From Flavobacterium circumlabens (GTDB lineage Bacteria > Bacteroidota > Bacteroidia > Flavobacteriales > Flavobacteriaceae): 64,000 nucleotides of DNA. Both the position numbers and the translations under genes were made by a program. Below, in pieces: positions 1 to 7,020 of the stretch. Under the pieces are notes generated by a model. It had not been told where the DNA came from. It ran no database searches and saw only the letters and a list, made by a program, of their open reading frames with translations. How positions within the stretch are numbered: position 1 is the first letter of the stretch; every line of letters begins with the position of its first letter. The DNA lies in assembly GCF_004345565.1 (NCBI RefSeq), contig NZ_SLWA01000008.1, positions 62,001 through 126,000 of the forward strand, written 5' to 3'.

Positions 1-2
1 AA

Positions 3-221
3 GTATTGGCCATTGCTTCAAAGCAAAAAATCGACTCATTGATTTTGGGAGCCTGGGGATGCGGTGTTTTTAGAAATGAACCAAAAGATGTAGCACATTT
101 ATTCAAAGAAGTTATTTCAGAAAAATATGCAGGGGCTTTTAAAAAAATAGTTTTTGCAGTATTGGACACTTCTGAAAAAAAATCAAATTTCAGGCATTTC
201 GAAGATGCTTTTAAAAAATAA
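3..221 (+). CDS. TIGR02452 family protein, C-terminal part (PARG-like macrodomain fold)
   Basis: The reading frame is open to the left edge, so this is the 3' end of a longer gene. The visible 72 residues carry the stretch LILGAWGCGVFRN followed by a helix with DVAHLF, which is the typical C-terminal block of the TIGR02452/DUF2263 family, a microbial group related to poly(ADP-ribose) glycohydrolases and macrodomains. A TTG at position 6 could be read as a start, but it lies inside the conserved region and is not the true start. The next gene (NADAR) begins 3 nt after the stop, so they are probably co-transcribed. Expected role, by family: binding or hydrolysis of ADP-ribose derivatives. The N-terminal catalytic region is not visible. 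Confidence 0.8.
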   Translation, partial: VLAIASKQKIDSLILGAWGCGVFRNEPKDVAHLFKEVISEKYAGAFKKIVFAVLDTSEKKSNFRHFEDAFKK

Positions 222-224
222 AAA

Positions 225-752
225 ATGAAATATAAGATAGAAAATATAACTGCGGAAAGTAAGTTTTTATTTTTCTGGGGTCATCATCCCAACAAAGACG
301 GAAGTATTTCTAAAACCTGTTTCAGCCAGTGGTGGTTAAGTCCTTTTGAAGTTGATAATGTAACGTATAAAACTGCCGAACACTGGATGATGGCTAAGAA
401 AGCCGAATTGTTTGGTGACAAAGCAATTTTCGAAAAAATAATCCACGCCAATTCTCCGGCTGAAGCTAAAAAACTTGGCCGTGAAGTTAAAAACTATGTA
501 GATACGGTTTGGTTGGAAAACAGGTTTGAAATTGTTCGACAAGGGAATCTTTACAAGTTCAGTCAGAATGCAGCTTTAAAAGAATTTCTTATTCATACCA
601 ACGAAAGAATTCTGGTTGAAGCGAGTCCTGTTGATCCTATTTGGGGAATTGGAATGGCAGCCGATCATACGGATATTCATAATCCCGAAAAATGGAAGGG
701 ATTAAATCTTTTAGGTTTTGCTTTGATGGAGGTTAGGGATGAATTGAAATGA
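225..752 (+). CDS. NADAR domain protein (YbiA/RibX-like N-glycosidase)
   Basis: This 175-residue protein is a single NADAR domain over its whole length. Visible family marks are FFWGH near residue 16, SQWW near 34, TAEHWMMAKKA at 50-60, GREVKN at 85-90, DPIWGIG at 137-143 and a C-terminal KGLNLLG. In the characterised YbiA/RibX branch the fold cleaves the N-glycosidic bond of riboflavin-pathway intermediates. Other members are reported or predicted to act on NAD or ADP-ribose compounds, including ADP-ribosylated nucleic acid bases. The position between PARG-like and macrodomain genes favours ADP-ribose-related substrates here, which is inference. It starts 3 nt after the upstream stop, and its own stop is 7 nt before the next ATG. 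Confidence 0.88.
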   Translation: MKYKIENITAESKFLFFWGHHPNKDGSISKTCFSQWWLSPFEVDNVTYKTAEHWMMAKKAELFGDKAIFEKIIHANSPAEAKKLGREVKNYVDTVWLENRFEIVRQGNLYKFSQNAALKEFLIHTNERILVEASPVDPIWGIGMAADHTDIHNPEKWKGLNLLGFALMEVRDELK

Positions 753-759
753 TTAAATT

Positions 760-1173
760 ATGGAAACAACAAGATTATATCGTCCGGTAGGATTGAAAGA
801 AATGGAACTAATTGCAGAGACCGATTACAAATTATTTCCTCCAAGATTAGATTGGCAACCTATTTTTTATCCGGTAACGAATCAGGAATATGCTGAACAA
901 ATTGCCTTTGAGTGGAATACGGTTGATGAGTTTTCCGGTTTTATTGGAGTTGTTACAGCTTTTGAAGTTAAAAATGCCTTTTTAGAAAAATATGAAGTTC
1001 AAAATGTAGGAGACAAAAATCATAATGAACTTTGGATTCCATCTGAAGATTTAGGCGAGTTTAATTTCAATATAGTGAATGGAATACAAGTCGTTAATGT
1101 TTATTTTACAGAACTTTCTTTTATATCTGAAAATAGCGAACTAAGAGATAAGCTAAATAGATTTAAAAAGTGA
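760..1173 (+). CDS. Small protein of the 'ADP-ribosylation/crystallin J1' type, function unknown
   Basis: This 137-residue soluble protein has no signal peptide or membrane segment. The opening (TTRLYRPVGLKEMELI), the PPRLxWQPIFYPV stretch around residues 29-42, the QIAFEWN segment and the ELWIPSEDL block near 90-100 resemble a widespread bacterial family that carries the legacy name 'ADP-ribosylation/crystallin J1'. That name came from annotation transfer, and I know of no assigned activity. Placement between NADAR and macrodomain genes with 7 nt and 12 nt gaps argues for a role in the same ADP-ribose process. The family match is from memory of sequence pattern. Confidence 0.65.
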   Translation: METTRLYRPVGLKEMELIAETDYKLFPPRLDWQPIFYPVTNQEYAEQIAFEWNTVDEFSGFIGVVTAFEVKNAFLEKYEVQNVGDKNHNELWIPSEDLGEFNFNIVNGIQVVNVYFTELSFISENSELRDKLNRFKK

Positions 1174-1185
1174 TTTTAGAACTTT

Positions 1186-1656
1186 ATGAAAGATATTAAA
1201 TACATAAAAGGAGACGCAACATCTCCTCAATCAGAAAATAATAAAATCATTGTTCATGTCTGTAATGATATTGGAGGTTGGGGAAAAGGATTTGTAATGG
1301 CAATTTCCAAAAGATGGAAAAAACCGGAAAATCAATATAGAGAATGGTTTAAGTCAAAAGATGATTTTGAATTGGGAAAAGTTCAATTCGTTCGGGTTGA
1401 AGAAGATCTTTGGGTGGCTAATTTAATTGGTCAACATAAAATTAACAAAGATGAGAACGGAAATGCGCCAATTAGATATGATGCAATTGAAGAAGGCTTA
1501 AAACAAGTTGCTCTTTTTGCAGAAGAAAACAAAGCTAGTATTCATATGCCAAGAATTGGCTGTGGTTTAGCAGGAGGAAAGTGGGAGATGATAGAACCGA
1601 TTATCTTAAAAACACTTTCTGATAATAACATAGAAGTAACAGTTTATGATTTTTAG
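1186..1656 (+). CDS. Macrodomain protein (ALC1/TARG1-like)
   Basis: The 156-residue protein is one macrodomain. The N-terminal strand (YIKGDAT), the first loop GGWGKGF at 31-37 and the second phosphate loop RIGCGLAGGKW at 123-133 place it in the ALC1-like branch that includes human TARG1/OARD1. Enzymes of that branch remove ADP-ribose from acidic side chains, from O-acetyl-ADP-ribose or from nucleic acids. In human TARG1 an Asp follows the IGCGL motif and is catalytic. Here the aligned position is Ala, so the protein may bind ADP-ribose without hydrolysis or use another residue. It belongs to the left-edge gene run, with 59 nt before the next gene. Confidence 0.88.
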   Translation: MKDIKYIKGDATSPQSENNKIIVHVCNDIGGWGKGFVMAISKRWKKPENQYREWFKSKDDFELGKVQFVRVEEDLWVANLIGQHKINKDENGNAPIRYDAIEEGLKQVALFAEENKASIHMPRIGCGLAGGKWEMIEPIILKTLSDNNIEVTVYDF

Positions 1657-1715
1657 ATAAACTGTTTTAATTAAAATAAAATAAACGCACAATGAAGATA
1701 TTGTGTACAAAATAA

Positions 1716-2363
1716 ATGAAAATAGAATTAAAAAAATATGATGAGCAAAGAACAGTATGGCCAAAATCAGGTTATCATATTATGGCTCAATATGATGAGG
1801 AAGAAATAATAGTTTATCAATCGTATCGAAAAGATATAGGAGAATTTGCAGCAAAGAATCAGTTTTTTGGTGGAGAATTTAGCCTTACCAGAATGACCTG
1901 GATCAAGCCAAACTTTCTTTGGATGATGTACAGAAACGGCTGGGGAACGAAAGAAGGACAAGAAGTAGTATTGGCAATTCATCTTCAAATTTCAGCATTC
2001 AATAAATATTTGCAAAATGCAGTGTATTCCTCTTACGATGCGTCATTTGAAATAAGTCGCGAAGAATGGCAGGAACAAGTAAAAACATCATCAGTAAGAT
2101 TGCAATGGGATCCGGATCATGATCCTTACGGAAATAAGTTAGAAAGAAGAGCCATTCAAATTGGTTTAAGAGATGATTTTATAAAGTCTTTTGCTAAAGA
2201 AGATATTTTGCTAATTGAAGATATTTCAGAATTTGTAAAAGAGCAATATTCGTTTGTTCAAAACGGACAATTAGAAAAGTTAATAGTTCCTGCCGAAAAG
2301 CCATTCGTTTTTAAGGATGAAGAACTGAATAAAAAATTAAAAATTTCCGGAAATCATGAATGA
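1716..2363 (+). CDS. DUF4291 family protein
   Basis: This 215-residue protein matches the DUF4291 pattern. It opens with AQYDEEEIIVYQSYR around residues 24-38, then has FSLTRMTWIKPNFLWMMYRNGWG (split across 55-77), and a later RLQWDPDHDPYG block followed by RRAIQIGLR. These segments are the family core; the length is usual. No activity is established to my knowledge; the fold has been discussed in connection with ADP-ribosyltransferase-like enzymes, which I cannot confirm from sequence. The stop overlaps the start of the Tpt1 gene by 8 nt, so the two are translationally linked. A short hairpin (CACAAT/ATTGTG, 1688-1705) lies before the start. Confidence 0.85.
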   Translation: MKIELKKYDEQRTVWPKSGYHIMAQYDEEEIIVYQSYRKDIGEFAAKNQFFGGEFSLTRMTWIKPNFLWMMYRNGWGTKEGQEVVLAIHLQISAFNKYLQNAVYSSYDASFEISREEWQEQVKTSSVRLQWDPDHDPYGNKLERRAIQIGLRDDFIKSFAKEDILLIEDISEFVKEQYSFVQNGQLEKLIVPAEKPFVFKDEELNKKLKISGNHE

Positions 2364-2907
2364 AAAAACAGCAAAAAACGTAAGCAAGTTTCTAAGCTTG
2401 GTTCTTAGACATTCACCGGAAACCATCGGATTAAAATTAGATGAAAACGGGTGGGCAGATGTTGAAGAATTAATTGAAAAATGCTCTAAAAACGGAAATT
2501 CATTAAATACATTAACTACGGAACTTCTGGATTATGTGGTAGAAAACAATGATAAAAAACGTTTTGCTTTTAATGAAGATAAAACCAAAATAAGGGCGAG
2601 TCAAGGACATTCTATTTCGGTTGAATTAAACCTGAGTGAAGCAGAGCCTTCGGAATTTTTATTTCACGGAACGGTTGGAAAATTTATAGAAAGCATTAAA
2701 AAAGATGGTTTGCAGAAAATGAGCCGTCAACATGTTCATCTTTCCAAAGATAGAGAAACGGCGACAAAGGTTGGAAGTAGAAGAGGAGTTCCTCAGATCC
2801 TAACAATAAAAAGCGGAGAAATGTTCAAAGACGGATTTAAATTTTATTTGTCTGAAAATAATGTTTGGCTGACAGAGGAAGTTCCCGCAAAATATATTGA
2901 ATTTTGA
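2356..2907 (+). CDS. kptA: RNA 2'-phosphotransferase, Tpt1/KptA family
   Basis: The 183-residue protein has the two-lobed Tpt1 layout: an N-terminal winged-helix lobe opening with KFLSLVLRHSPETIGL and a C-terminal ADP-ribosyltransferase-like lobe with FHGT (103-106), SRQHVHLS (123-130) and SRRG (141-144). Tpt1 enzymes transfer an internal RNA 2'-phosphate to NAD+, giving ADP-ribose 1'',2''-cyclic phosphate and nicotinamide. The Arg18-His19 pair and the later arginines fit the catalytic set. Bacteria lack the yeast-type tRNA splicing route that needs this step, so the natural substrate is open. Its products, cyclic ADP-ribose phosphate and nicotinamide, suit the neighbouring macrodomain-type and NAMPT genes. 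Confidence 0.93.
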   Translation: MNEKTAKNVSKFLSLVLRHSPETIGLKLDENGWADVEELIEKCSKNGNSLNTLTTELLDYVVENNDKKRFAFNEDKTKIRASQGHSISVELNLSEAEPSEFLFHGTVGKFIESIKKDGLQKMSRQHVHLSKDRETATKVGSRRGVPQILTIKSGEMFKDGFKFYLSENNVWLTEEVPAKYIEF

Positions 2908-2942
2908 TTTCGTAATAATTAAAAAATTAACCCATAAAATAT

Positions 2943-4412
2943 ATGAACCCACTATTATTAACAGACGGTTACAAAGTAGACCACAGAAGACAATATCCAA
3001 CAGGCACAACACTAGTATATTCTAACTGGACACCAAGAAAATCAAGAATTGAAGGTGTAGAAGAAGTGGTGTTTTTCGGATTGCAATATTTTATCAAAAA
3101 GTATATTATTCAGGATTTTGAATTGCATTTTTTCAAACAGCCGAAAGAAGAAGTGGTAAAAAAATATGCCCGAAGAATCAATAATTATTTAGGCGAAAAC
3201 CTGGTTGGAACTAAACATATCGAAGATTTGCATGATTTAGGATATATTCCGATGGTCTTTAAAGCATTGCCAGAAGGCACGAGTGTGCCGATTCGCGTGC
3301 CAATGTTTACCATGTTCAACACACTTCCGGAGTTTTTCTGGCTGACTAATTATTTTGAAACCTTGCTTTCTGCCGTAGTCTGGCTTCCTTGTAATTCCGC
3401 TACAATCGCAAAAGAGTACAGAAAAGTACTGGATAAACATGCAGGGGAAACGTCTTCAGTTCCGGAATTTGTAGACTGGCAGGCGCATGATTTCTCTATG
3501 AGAGGAATGGGTGGAATCGAAGCTTCGGTAACGTCTTCAGCCGGACATTTATTAAGTTTTACAGGATCTGATACTATTCCGGCGATCGATTTCCTGGAAG
3601 AATATTACAATGCCAATTCAGATGTTGAATTAGTCGCGGGTTCGGTAGCGGCTACAGAGCACTCTGTAATGTGCATGGGAACGACAGAGGGTGAATATGA
3701 AACTTTCAAAAGATTGATTTCTGAAGTGTATCCAAAAGGAATTGTTTCTATCGTTTCGGATACCTGGGATTTGTGGAAAGTATTAACCGATTATCTGCCG
3801 CGACTAAAAGAAGAAATAGTTTCAAGAGAAGGTAAAGTCGTAATTCGTCCTGACAGTGGTGATCCGGTAGATATTATCTGCGGAAACCCAAATGGTAAAA
3901 CGGAAAAGGAAAAGAAAGGTGTAATCGAATTGCTTTGGGATGTTTTTGGCGGAACTGTAAATGCTAAAGGGTTCAAAGAATTGGTACCACAGATTGGTGC
4001 CATTTACGGTGATAGTATTACGGTTGCCAGAGCTACTCAAATCTGCGAAAAATTAAAATTAAAAGGATTTGCATCCACTAATGTTGTTCTTGGAATTGGT
4101 TCATTCACCTATCAGTACAATACGCGAGATACTTTTGGTTTTGCAATGAAAGCTACATATGGTGAAGTAAACGGAGCAGGCAGAGCCATTTTTAAAGATC
4201 CGATCACGGATGACGGAACTAAAAAATCAGCCAAAGGATTAATGAAAATTGATTTAGTCGATGGAGTTTATCATCTAACGGATAATGTTTCCTGGGAAGA
4301 GGAGCAAAAAGGAGAACTTAAAGAAGTTTTCAGGGATGGAAAACTTTTGGTTGATCAGTCGCTAAGTGAGATTCGAAATCGCGTAAAAAGCGAGATAAAC
4401 CTTGAAGCATAA
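2943..4412 (+). CDS. nadV: Nicotinamide phosphoribosyltransferase (NAMPT)
   Basis: This 489-residue enzyme makes NMN from nicotinamide and PRPP, the first step of direct NAD+ salvage. The N-terminus (LLLTDGYKVDHRRQYP), Arg187 in HDFSMRGMGG, Asp210 in TGSD, His240 in ATEHS and RPDSGDP at 302-308 correspond to the substrate and catalytic positions of vertebrate NAMPT. Length matches the family. Many bacteria lack NAMPT and deaminate nicotinamide instead, so the gene marks an accessory salvage route. It closes the left-edge run, 35 nt after kptA, and is followed by a terminator. Downstream and convergent lies nadD, an adenylyltransferase of the same pathway. Confidence 0.95.
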   Translation: MNPLLLTDGYKVDHRRQYPTGTTLVYSNWTPRKSRIEGVEEVVFFGLQYFIKKYIIQDFELHFFKQPKEEVVKKYARRINNYLGENLVGTKHIEDLHDLGYIPMVFKALPEGTSVPIRVPMFTMFNTLPEFFWLTNYFETLLSAVVWLPCNSATIAKEYRKVLDKHAGETSSVPEFVDWQAHDFSMRGMGGIEASVTSSAGHLLSFTGSDTIPAIDFLEEYYNANSDVELVAGSVAATEHSVMCMGTTEGEYETFKRLISEVYPKGIVSIVSDTWDLWKVLTDYLPRLKEEIVSREGKVVIRPDSGDPVDIICGNPNGKTEKEKKGVIELLWDVFGGTVNAKGFKELVPQIGAIYGDSITVARATQICEKLKLKGFASTNVVLGIGSFTYQYNTRDTFGFAMKATYGEVNGAGRAIFKDPITDDGTKKSAKGLMKIDLVDGVYHLTDNVSWEEEQKGELKEVFRDGKLLVDQSLSEIRNRVKSEINLEA

Positions 4413-4421
4413 AAACTAGAA

Positions 4422-4450
4422 AGCCTGAATTTTAAATTCAGGCTTTTTTT
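4422..4450 (+). terminator. Rho-independent terminator after the NAD/ADP-ribose gene run
   Basis: The sequence is a hairpin AGCCTGAAT / ATTCAGGCT with a very short A/T loop, ending in seven T residues on the + strand. It sits 10 nt after the NAMPT stop. Confidence 0.9.
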
Positions 4451-4460
4451 ATTCCGGTCT

Positions 4461-4550
4461 GTCATTTCGACCGAAGTGAGAAATCACATCCAGAGAGCGA
4501 CGTACTGTGTGTCTTTACTTTATGTGATTTCTCCCTTCGGTCGAAATGAC
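4461..4550. repeat. Long imperfect palindrome of the TTTCGACCGAAG type
   Basis: Arms at 4461-4489 and 4522-4550 are inverted copies of each other with 28 of 29 positions matching, separated by 32 nt. The arm core is GTCATTTCGACCGAAG. It lies between two convergent transcription units and has no T-run, so it is better read as an intergenic repeat element than as a terminator. I recall similar elements as common in Flavobacterium genomes. Confidence 0.85.
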
Positions 4551-4574
4551 AAGATTGTGTAAAATGAAACTTTT

Positions 4575-5156
4575 TTATTTCTTATAAAAATTATTATGAT
4601 CGATATATTCCCAGACTTTTGGCGGTAAAAGCGGTTGTATATTTTTACCTTCCTTGATGCTGTTTCGGATAAAAGTAGAAGAAATCTCCACAATTGGAGC
4701 ATCAATAATATGAACTTTTGGGTGCGATTTTAATTCAATACTTTCCTCTTCTTCTGAAATACGGGGATAAACGTATATGTCATAATGATCTAAAATGACT
4801 TCGTAGTTTTTCCACTTATGAAGCGTTTTCAGATTGTCTTCCCCCATAATTAATGAAAAATCATGAGTTGGATATTTTTCATGCAAATGAATCAGGGTAT
4901 TTACCGTGTAATTGGGTTGCGGTAATTTAAACTCAACGTCAGAAGGTTTAATTTTTGGATAATCTTCCGTCGCCAGAAAAACCATTTGTAAACGTTGGTA
5001 ATCCTCTAATAAAGTTGCTTTCTTCTTCAGCGGATTATGTGGCGTTACAACCATCCAAACCTGATCTAAGTCGGCAAATTCAGCCATATGATTGGCAATG
5101 ATCAGGTGACCAACATGAATGGGATTATACGTTCCGAAATAAAGGCCTATTTTCAT
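4575..5156 (-). CDS. nadD: Nicotinate-nucleotide adenylyltransferase
   Basis: This 193-residue enzyme converts NaMN (and less well NMN) and ATP to the dinucleotide, a late step of NAD+ synthesis. It shows the nucleotidyltransferase signature GTYNPIHVGH at 8-17 with the two catalytic histidines (14 and 17), the MGEDN segment near 104 and the C-terminal ISSTFIR motif at 158-164. It follows gmk and yicC in the same direction with a 66-nt gap that contains a short repeat. The order yicC-gmk-nadD looks like a vertically inherited housekeeping block, so its closeness to NAMPT may be chance. Confidence 0.95.
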   Translation of the reverse strand: MKIGLYFGTYNPIHVGHLIIANHMAEFADLDQVWMVVTPHNPLKKKATLLEDYQRLQMVFLATEDYPKIKPSDVEFKLPQPNYTVNTLIHLHEKYPTHDFSLIMGEDNLKTLHKWKNYEVILDHYDIYVYPRISEEEESIELKSHPKVHIIDAPIVEISSTFIRNSIKEGKNIQPLLPPKVWEYIDHNNFYKK

Positions 5157-5161
5157 AGTTG

Positions 5162-5216
5162 TTTTGTTTCACAGAGATTCACAAAGTAATTTATTTTCCT
5201 TTGTGCGGCTTTGTGT
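5162..5216. repeat. Imperfect palindrome of the CACAAAG/CTTTGTG type
   Basis: Between nadD and gmk the left arm CACAGAGATTCACAAAG and right arm CTTTGTGCGGCTTTGTG form an imperfect inverted repeat. It is one of several repeat types in the intergenic spaces of this window. It could form a structure in the gmk-nadD transcript. Confidence 0.6.
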
Positions 5217-5222
5217 TATAAT

Positions 5223-5795
5223 TTAAGCATTGACAAAAGCTTTCACCAATTGATAAGCTTCTTCTTTAGCCGTATCTAAATCGTAGTTTTTTATAATCGT
5301 ATCAAATTGCGGTGCGGTTGCTAATTCAACAGAGGCTTTAGCAATTCGCATATTGATTTTGTCATCACTTTCAGTAGAACGCTCTTTTAATCTGCGTTTT
5401 AGTTCGTCTACGCTTGGAGGTTTTACAAAAACAGCTAAAGTCTGCTCCGGAAACTTGTGTTTGATACGCAATCCACCCGCAACATCAATATCAAAAATCA
5501 CATTTTTTCCTAAAGCCCAGATACGCTCAATTTCGGATTTTAAAGTACCGTAAAAGTTGTCACGATAGACTTCTTCCCATTCCAGGAACTCTTCGGCTTT
5601 AATGTGTTTTTTGAATTCTTCCAGCGAAATAAAATAATAATCTTTTCCGTGTTCTTCTTCTCCGCGAGGGTCGCGGGAAGCTGCTGAGATCGAAAATTCT
5701 AAATTTAAATCCTCTTTCCCCAGTAAATGCCTTACTATAGTTGTTTTTCCTGATCCCGAAGGTGCCGAAAAGACAATTAATTTTCCTTTGTTCAT
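5223..5795 (-). CDS. gmk: Guanylate kinase
   Basis: This 190-residue enzyme phosphorylates GMP to GDP with ATP. The P-loop APSGSGKTT lies at 11-19, followed by the GMP-binding region SAASRDPRGEEEHGKDYYF and the EWEEVYRDNFYGT segment near residues 72-84. DIDVAGGLRIK is the equivalent of the Walker B region. Length and order of motifs are standard. It lies between yicC and nadD on the same strand; a 91-nt spacer to yicC holds an imperfect palindrome. Confidence 0.96.
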   Translation of the reverse strand: MNKGKLIVFSAPSGSGKTTIVRHLLGKEDLNLEFSISAASRDPRGEEEHGKDYYFISLEEFKKHIKAEEFLEWEEVYRDNFYGTLKSEIERIWALGKNVIFDIDVAGGLRIKHKFPEQTLAVFVKPPSVDELKRRLKERSTESDDKINMRIAKASVELATAPQFDTIIKNYDLDTAKEEAYQLVKAFVNA

Positions 5796-5797
5796 TA

Positions 5798-5880
5798 AAT
5801 ATATGCTTTAGGCTTTGGGCGATATGCTTTCAGCTTTATTCGTTTCGTTTTTCTGCCTATAGCCTACAGCTTAAAGCTTA
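5798..5880. repeat. Imperfect palindrome of the AGGCTTT/TAAGCTTA type
   Basis: The yicC-gmk spacer contains ATGCTTTAGGCTTTGGGC on one side and GCCTATAGCCTACAGC plus TTAAAGCTTA on the other. These pair as an imperfect inverted repeat. No protein-coding capacity is apparent. Confidence 0.5.
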
Positions 5881-5886
5881 TTGCGT

Positions 5887-6747
5887 TTACAACACATTTA
5901 AAACCTGTTCCTTAATTTTCTCCAATTCATCTTTCATCATCACAACCAGTTTCTGCATTTGCGCGTGATTTGATTTAGAACCCATTGTATTGATCTCACG
6001 ACCCATTTCCTGCGTTATAAAACCTAATTTGCGACCATTGGCTTCCGTTCCTTTAATTGTTTCTAAAAAGTAATCCAAATGATTCGTAAGGCGTACTTTT
6101 TCCTCTGTGATATCTAATTTTTCAAGATAATAGATTAATTCCTGCTCAAAACGGTTTTCATCAACATTCACTTTCAATTCAGAAATAGCGGTTTGCAAAC
6201 GATCTTTGATAGCCTGAACGCGTTCCGGATCAAGAGCCAGGGCATCAGTCATATATTGACGGATGTTTCCGATTCTCAGGTTGAATTCTTTTTCAAGTGA
6301 TTCGCCTTCGTCTTTTCTGAAGTTTAAGATATTTTGAAGTGCCTCTTCAATGATAACCTGAATTTGTTCCCAGTCATTTTCATCAATTTCCTCACGTTCC
6401 GTTTTTAAGGTGTCCGGCATACGAATCGCCATTTTCATTAATTCCGTTTCGTCTGCATCAGGATAAACTTCCTGAAGTTGGGCGATATAGTTTTTTACAA
6501 CAGGAACATTTACCTTAGTCGAAGTTTGTTCAGCAGTGCTTTCAATGTAAATTGCAAAATCAATCTTTCCTCTTTCGAGTTTTGTAGAGATAAAAGTTCG
6601 TAAACCTAATTCCATTTCGCGATAAAGCGACGGCATTCTTACGTTTAGATCTAAACCTTTACTATTTAAGGATTTTACTTCGACGGTAATTTTTTTTGTA
6701 GGCAATTGCAAAGAAGCTTTGCCAAACCCTGTCATAGATTGTATCAT
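5887..6747 (-). CDS. YicC family endoribonuclease-like protein
   Basis: The 286-residue protein opens with MIQSMTGFGKAS, the hallmark of the YicC family, and ends with the DUF1732 block EINTMGSKSNHAQMQ followed by a helix. E. coli YicC is reported to be an endoribonuclease affecting small-RNA stability. The C-terminal TQEMGREINT segment, rich in acidic residues, is highly conserved across the family. It is the first gene of the yicC-gmk-nadD block. Upstream a TATCTTTG element (6767-6774 on the minus strand) may be the -7 box of the operon promoter; no good -33 element is seen. Confidence 0.93.
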   Translation of the reverse strand: MIQSMTGFGKASLQLPTKKITVEVKSLNSKGLDLNVRMPSLYREMELGLRTFISTKLERGKIDFAIYIESTAEQTSTKVNVPVVKNYIAQLQEVYPDADETELMKMAIRMPDTLKTEREEIDENDWEQIQVIIEEALQNILNFRKDEGESLEKEFNLRIGNIRQYMTDALALDPERVQAIKDRLQTAISELKVNVDENRFEQELIYYLEKLDITEEKVRLTNHLDYFLETIKGTEANGRKLGFITQEMGREINTMGSKSNHAQMQKLVVMMKDELEKIKEQVLNVL

Positions 6748-6766
6748 ATAATTGAGTATAAAGGCG

Positions 6767-6774
6767 CAAAGATA
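6767..6774 (-). promoter_or_regulatory. Candidate -7 promoter box upstream of yicC
   Basis: The minus strand reads TATCTTTG, fitting TAnnTTTG of Bacteroidota sigma factors, 19 nt before the yicC start codon. A matching TTTG element about 19 nt further upstream is not present, so only half of the promoter is supported. Confidence 0.4.
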
Positions 6775-6840
6775 AATAAAAGTTTGCAGTCTTGGGTTTT
6801 AAATCACTAATCAGTTGTGTACTGAGTGACTTAAAGTTTT

Positions 6841-7013
6841 ATCGCCACGAATTACACTAATTAGCACGAATTTAATTAGTGTGAATTAATGGTTTTTCTT
6901 TTGCCACAGATTAAAATGATTGTATGGATTTTTACAATCTGTAAGAATCTTTTAATCTTTGGCGTTGTTAAGCTAAACAAATAATTTGTGCTAATTAGTG
7001 TAATTTGTGGCTA
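6841..7013. repeat. Cluster of imperfect intergenic palindromes
   Basis: The 273-nt gap between yicC and the ArsC-like gene holds GCCACGAATTACACTAATTAGCAC and its inverse CTAATTAGTGTAATTTGTGGC at the far end (motifs split at 6841-6864 and 6992-7012). Between them GCCACAGATTAAAATG and AATCTTTGGC form a second nested palindrome. Related pieces occur at 30260-30366 and 37443-37494. No gene is seen here. Confidence 0.65.
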
Positions 7014-7020
7014 ACTTTTT

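Noticed and set aside
3..4412. Reading the NAD/ADP-ribose run as a proven phage-defence or toxin system
   Set aside because: No recognisable toxin, sensor or mobile element is visible; the enzyme set also fits plain repair and salvage.
4520..4705. Minus-strand ORF of 61 codons next to nadD
   Set aside because: It overlaps nadD in another frame and runs into the repeat palindrome.
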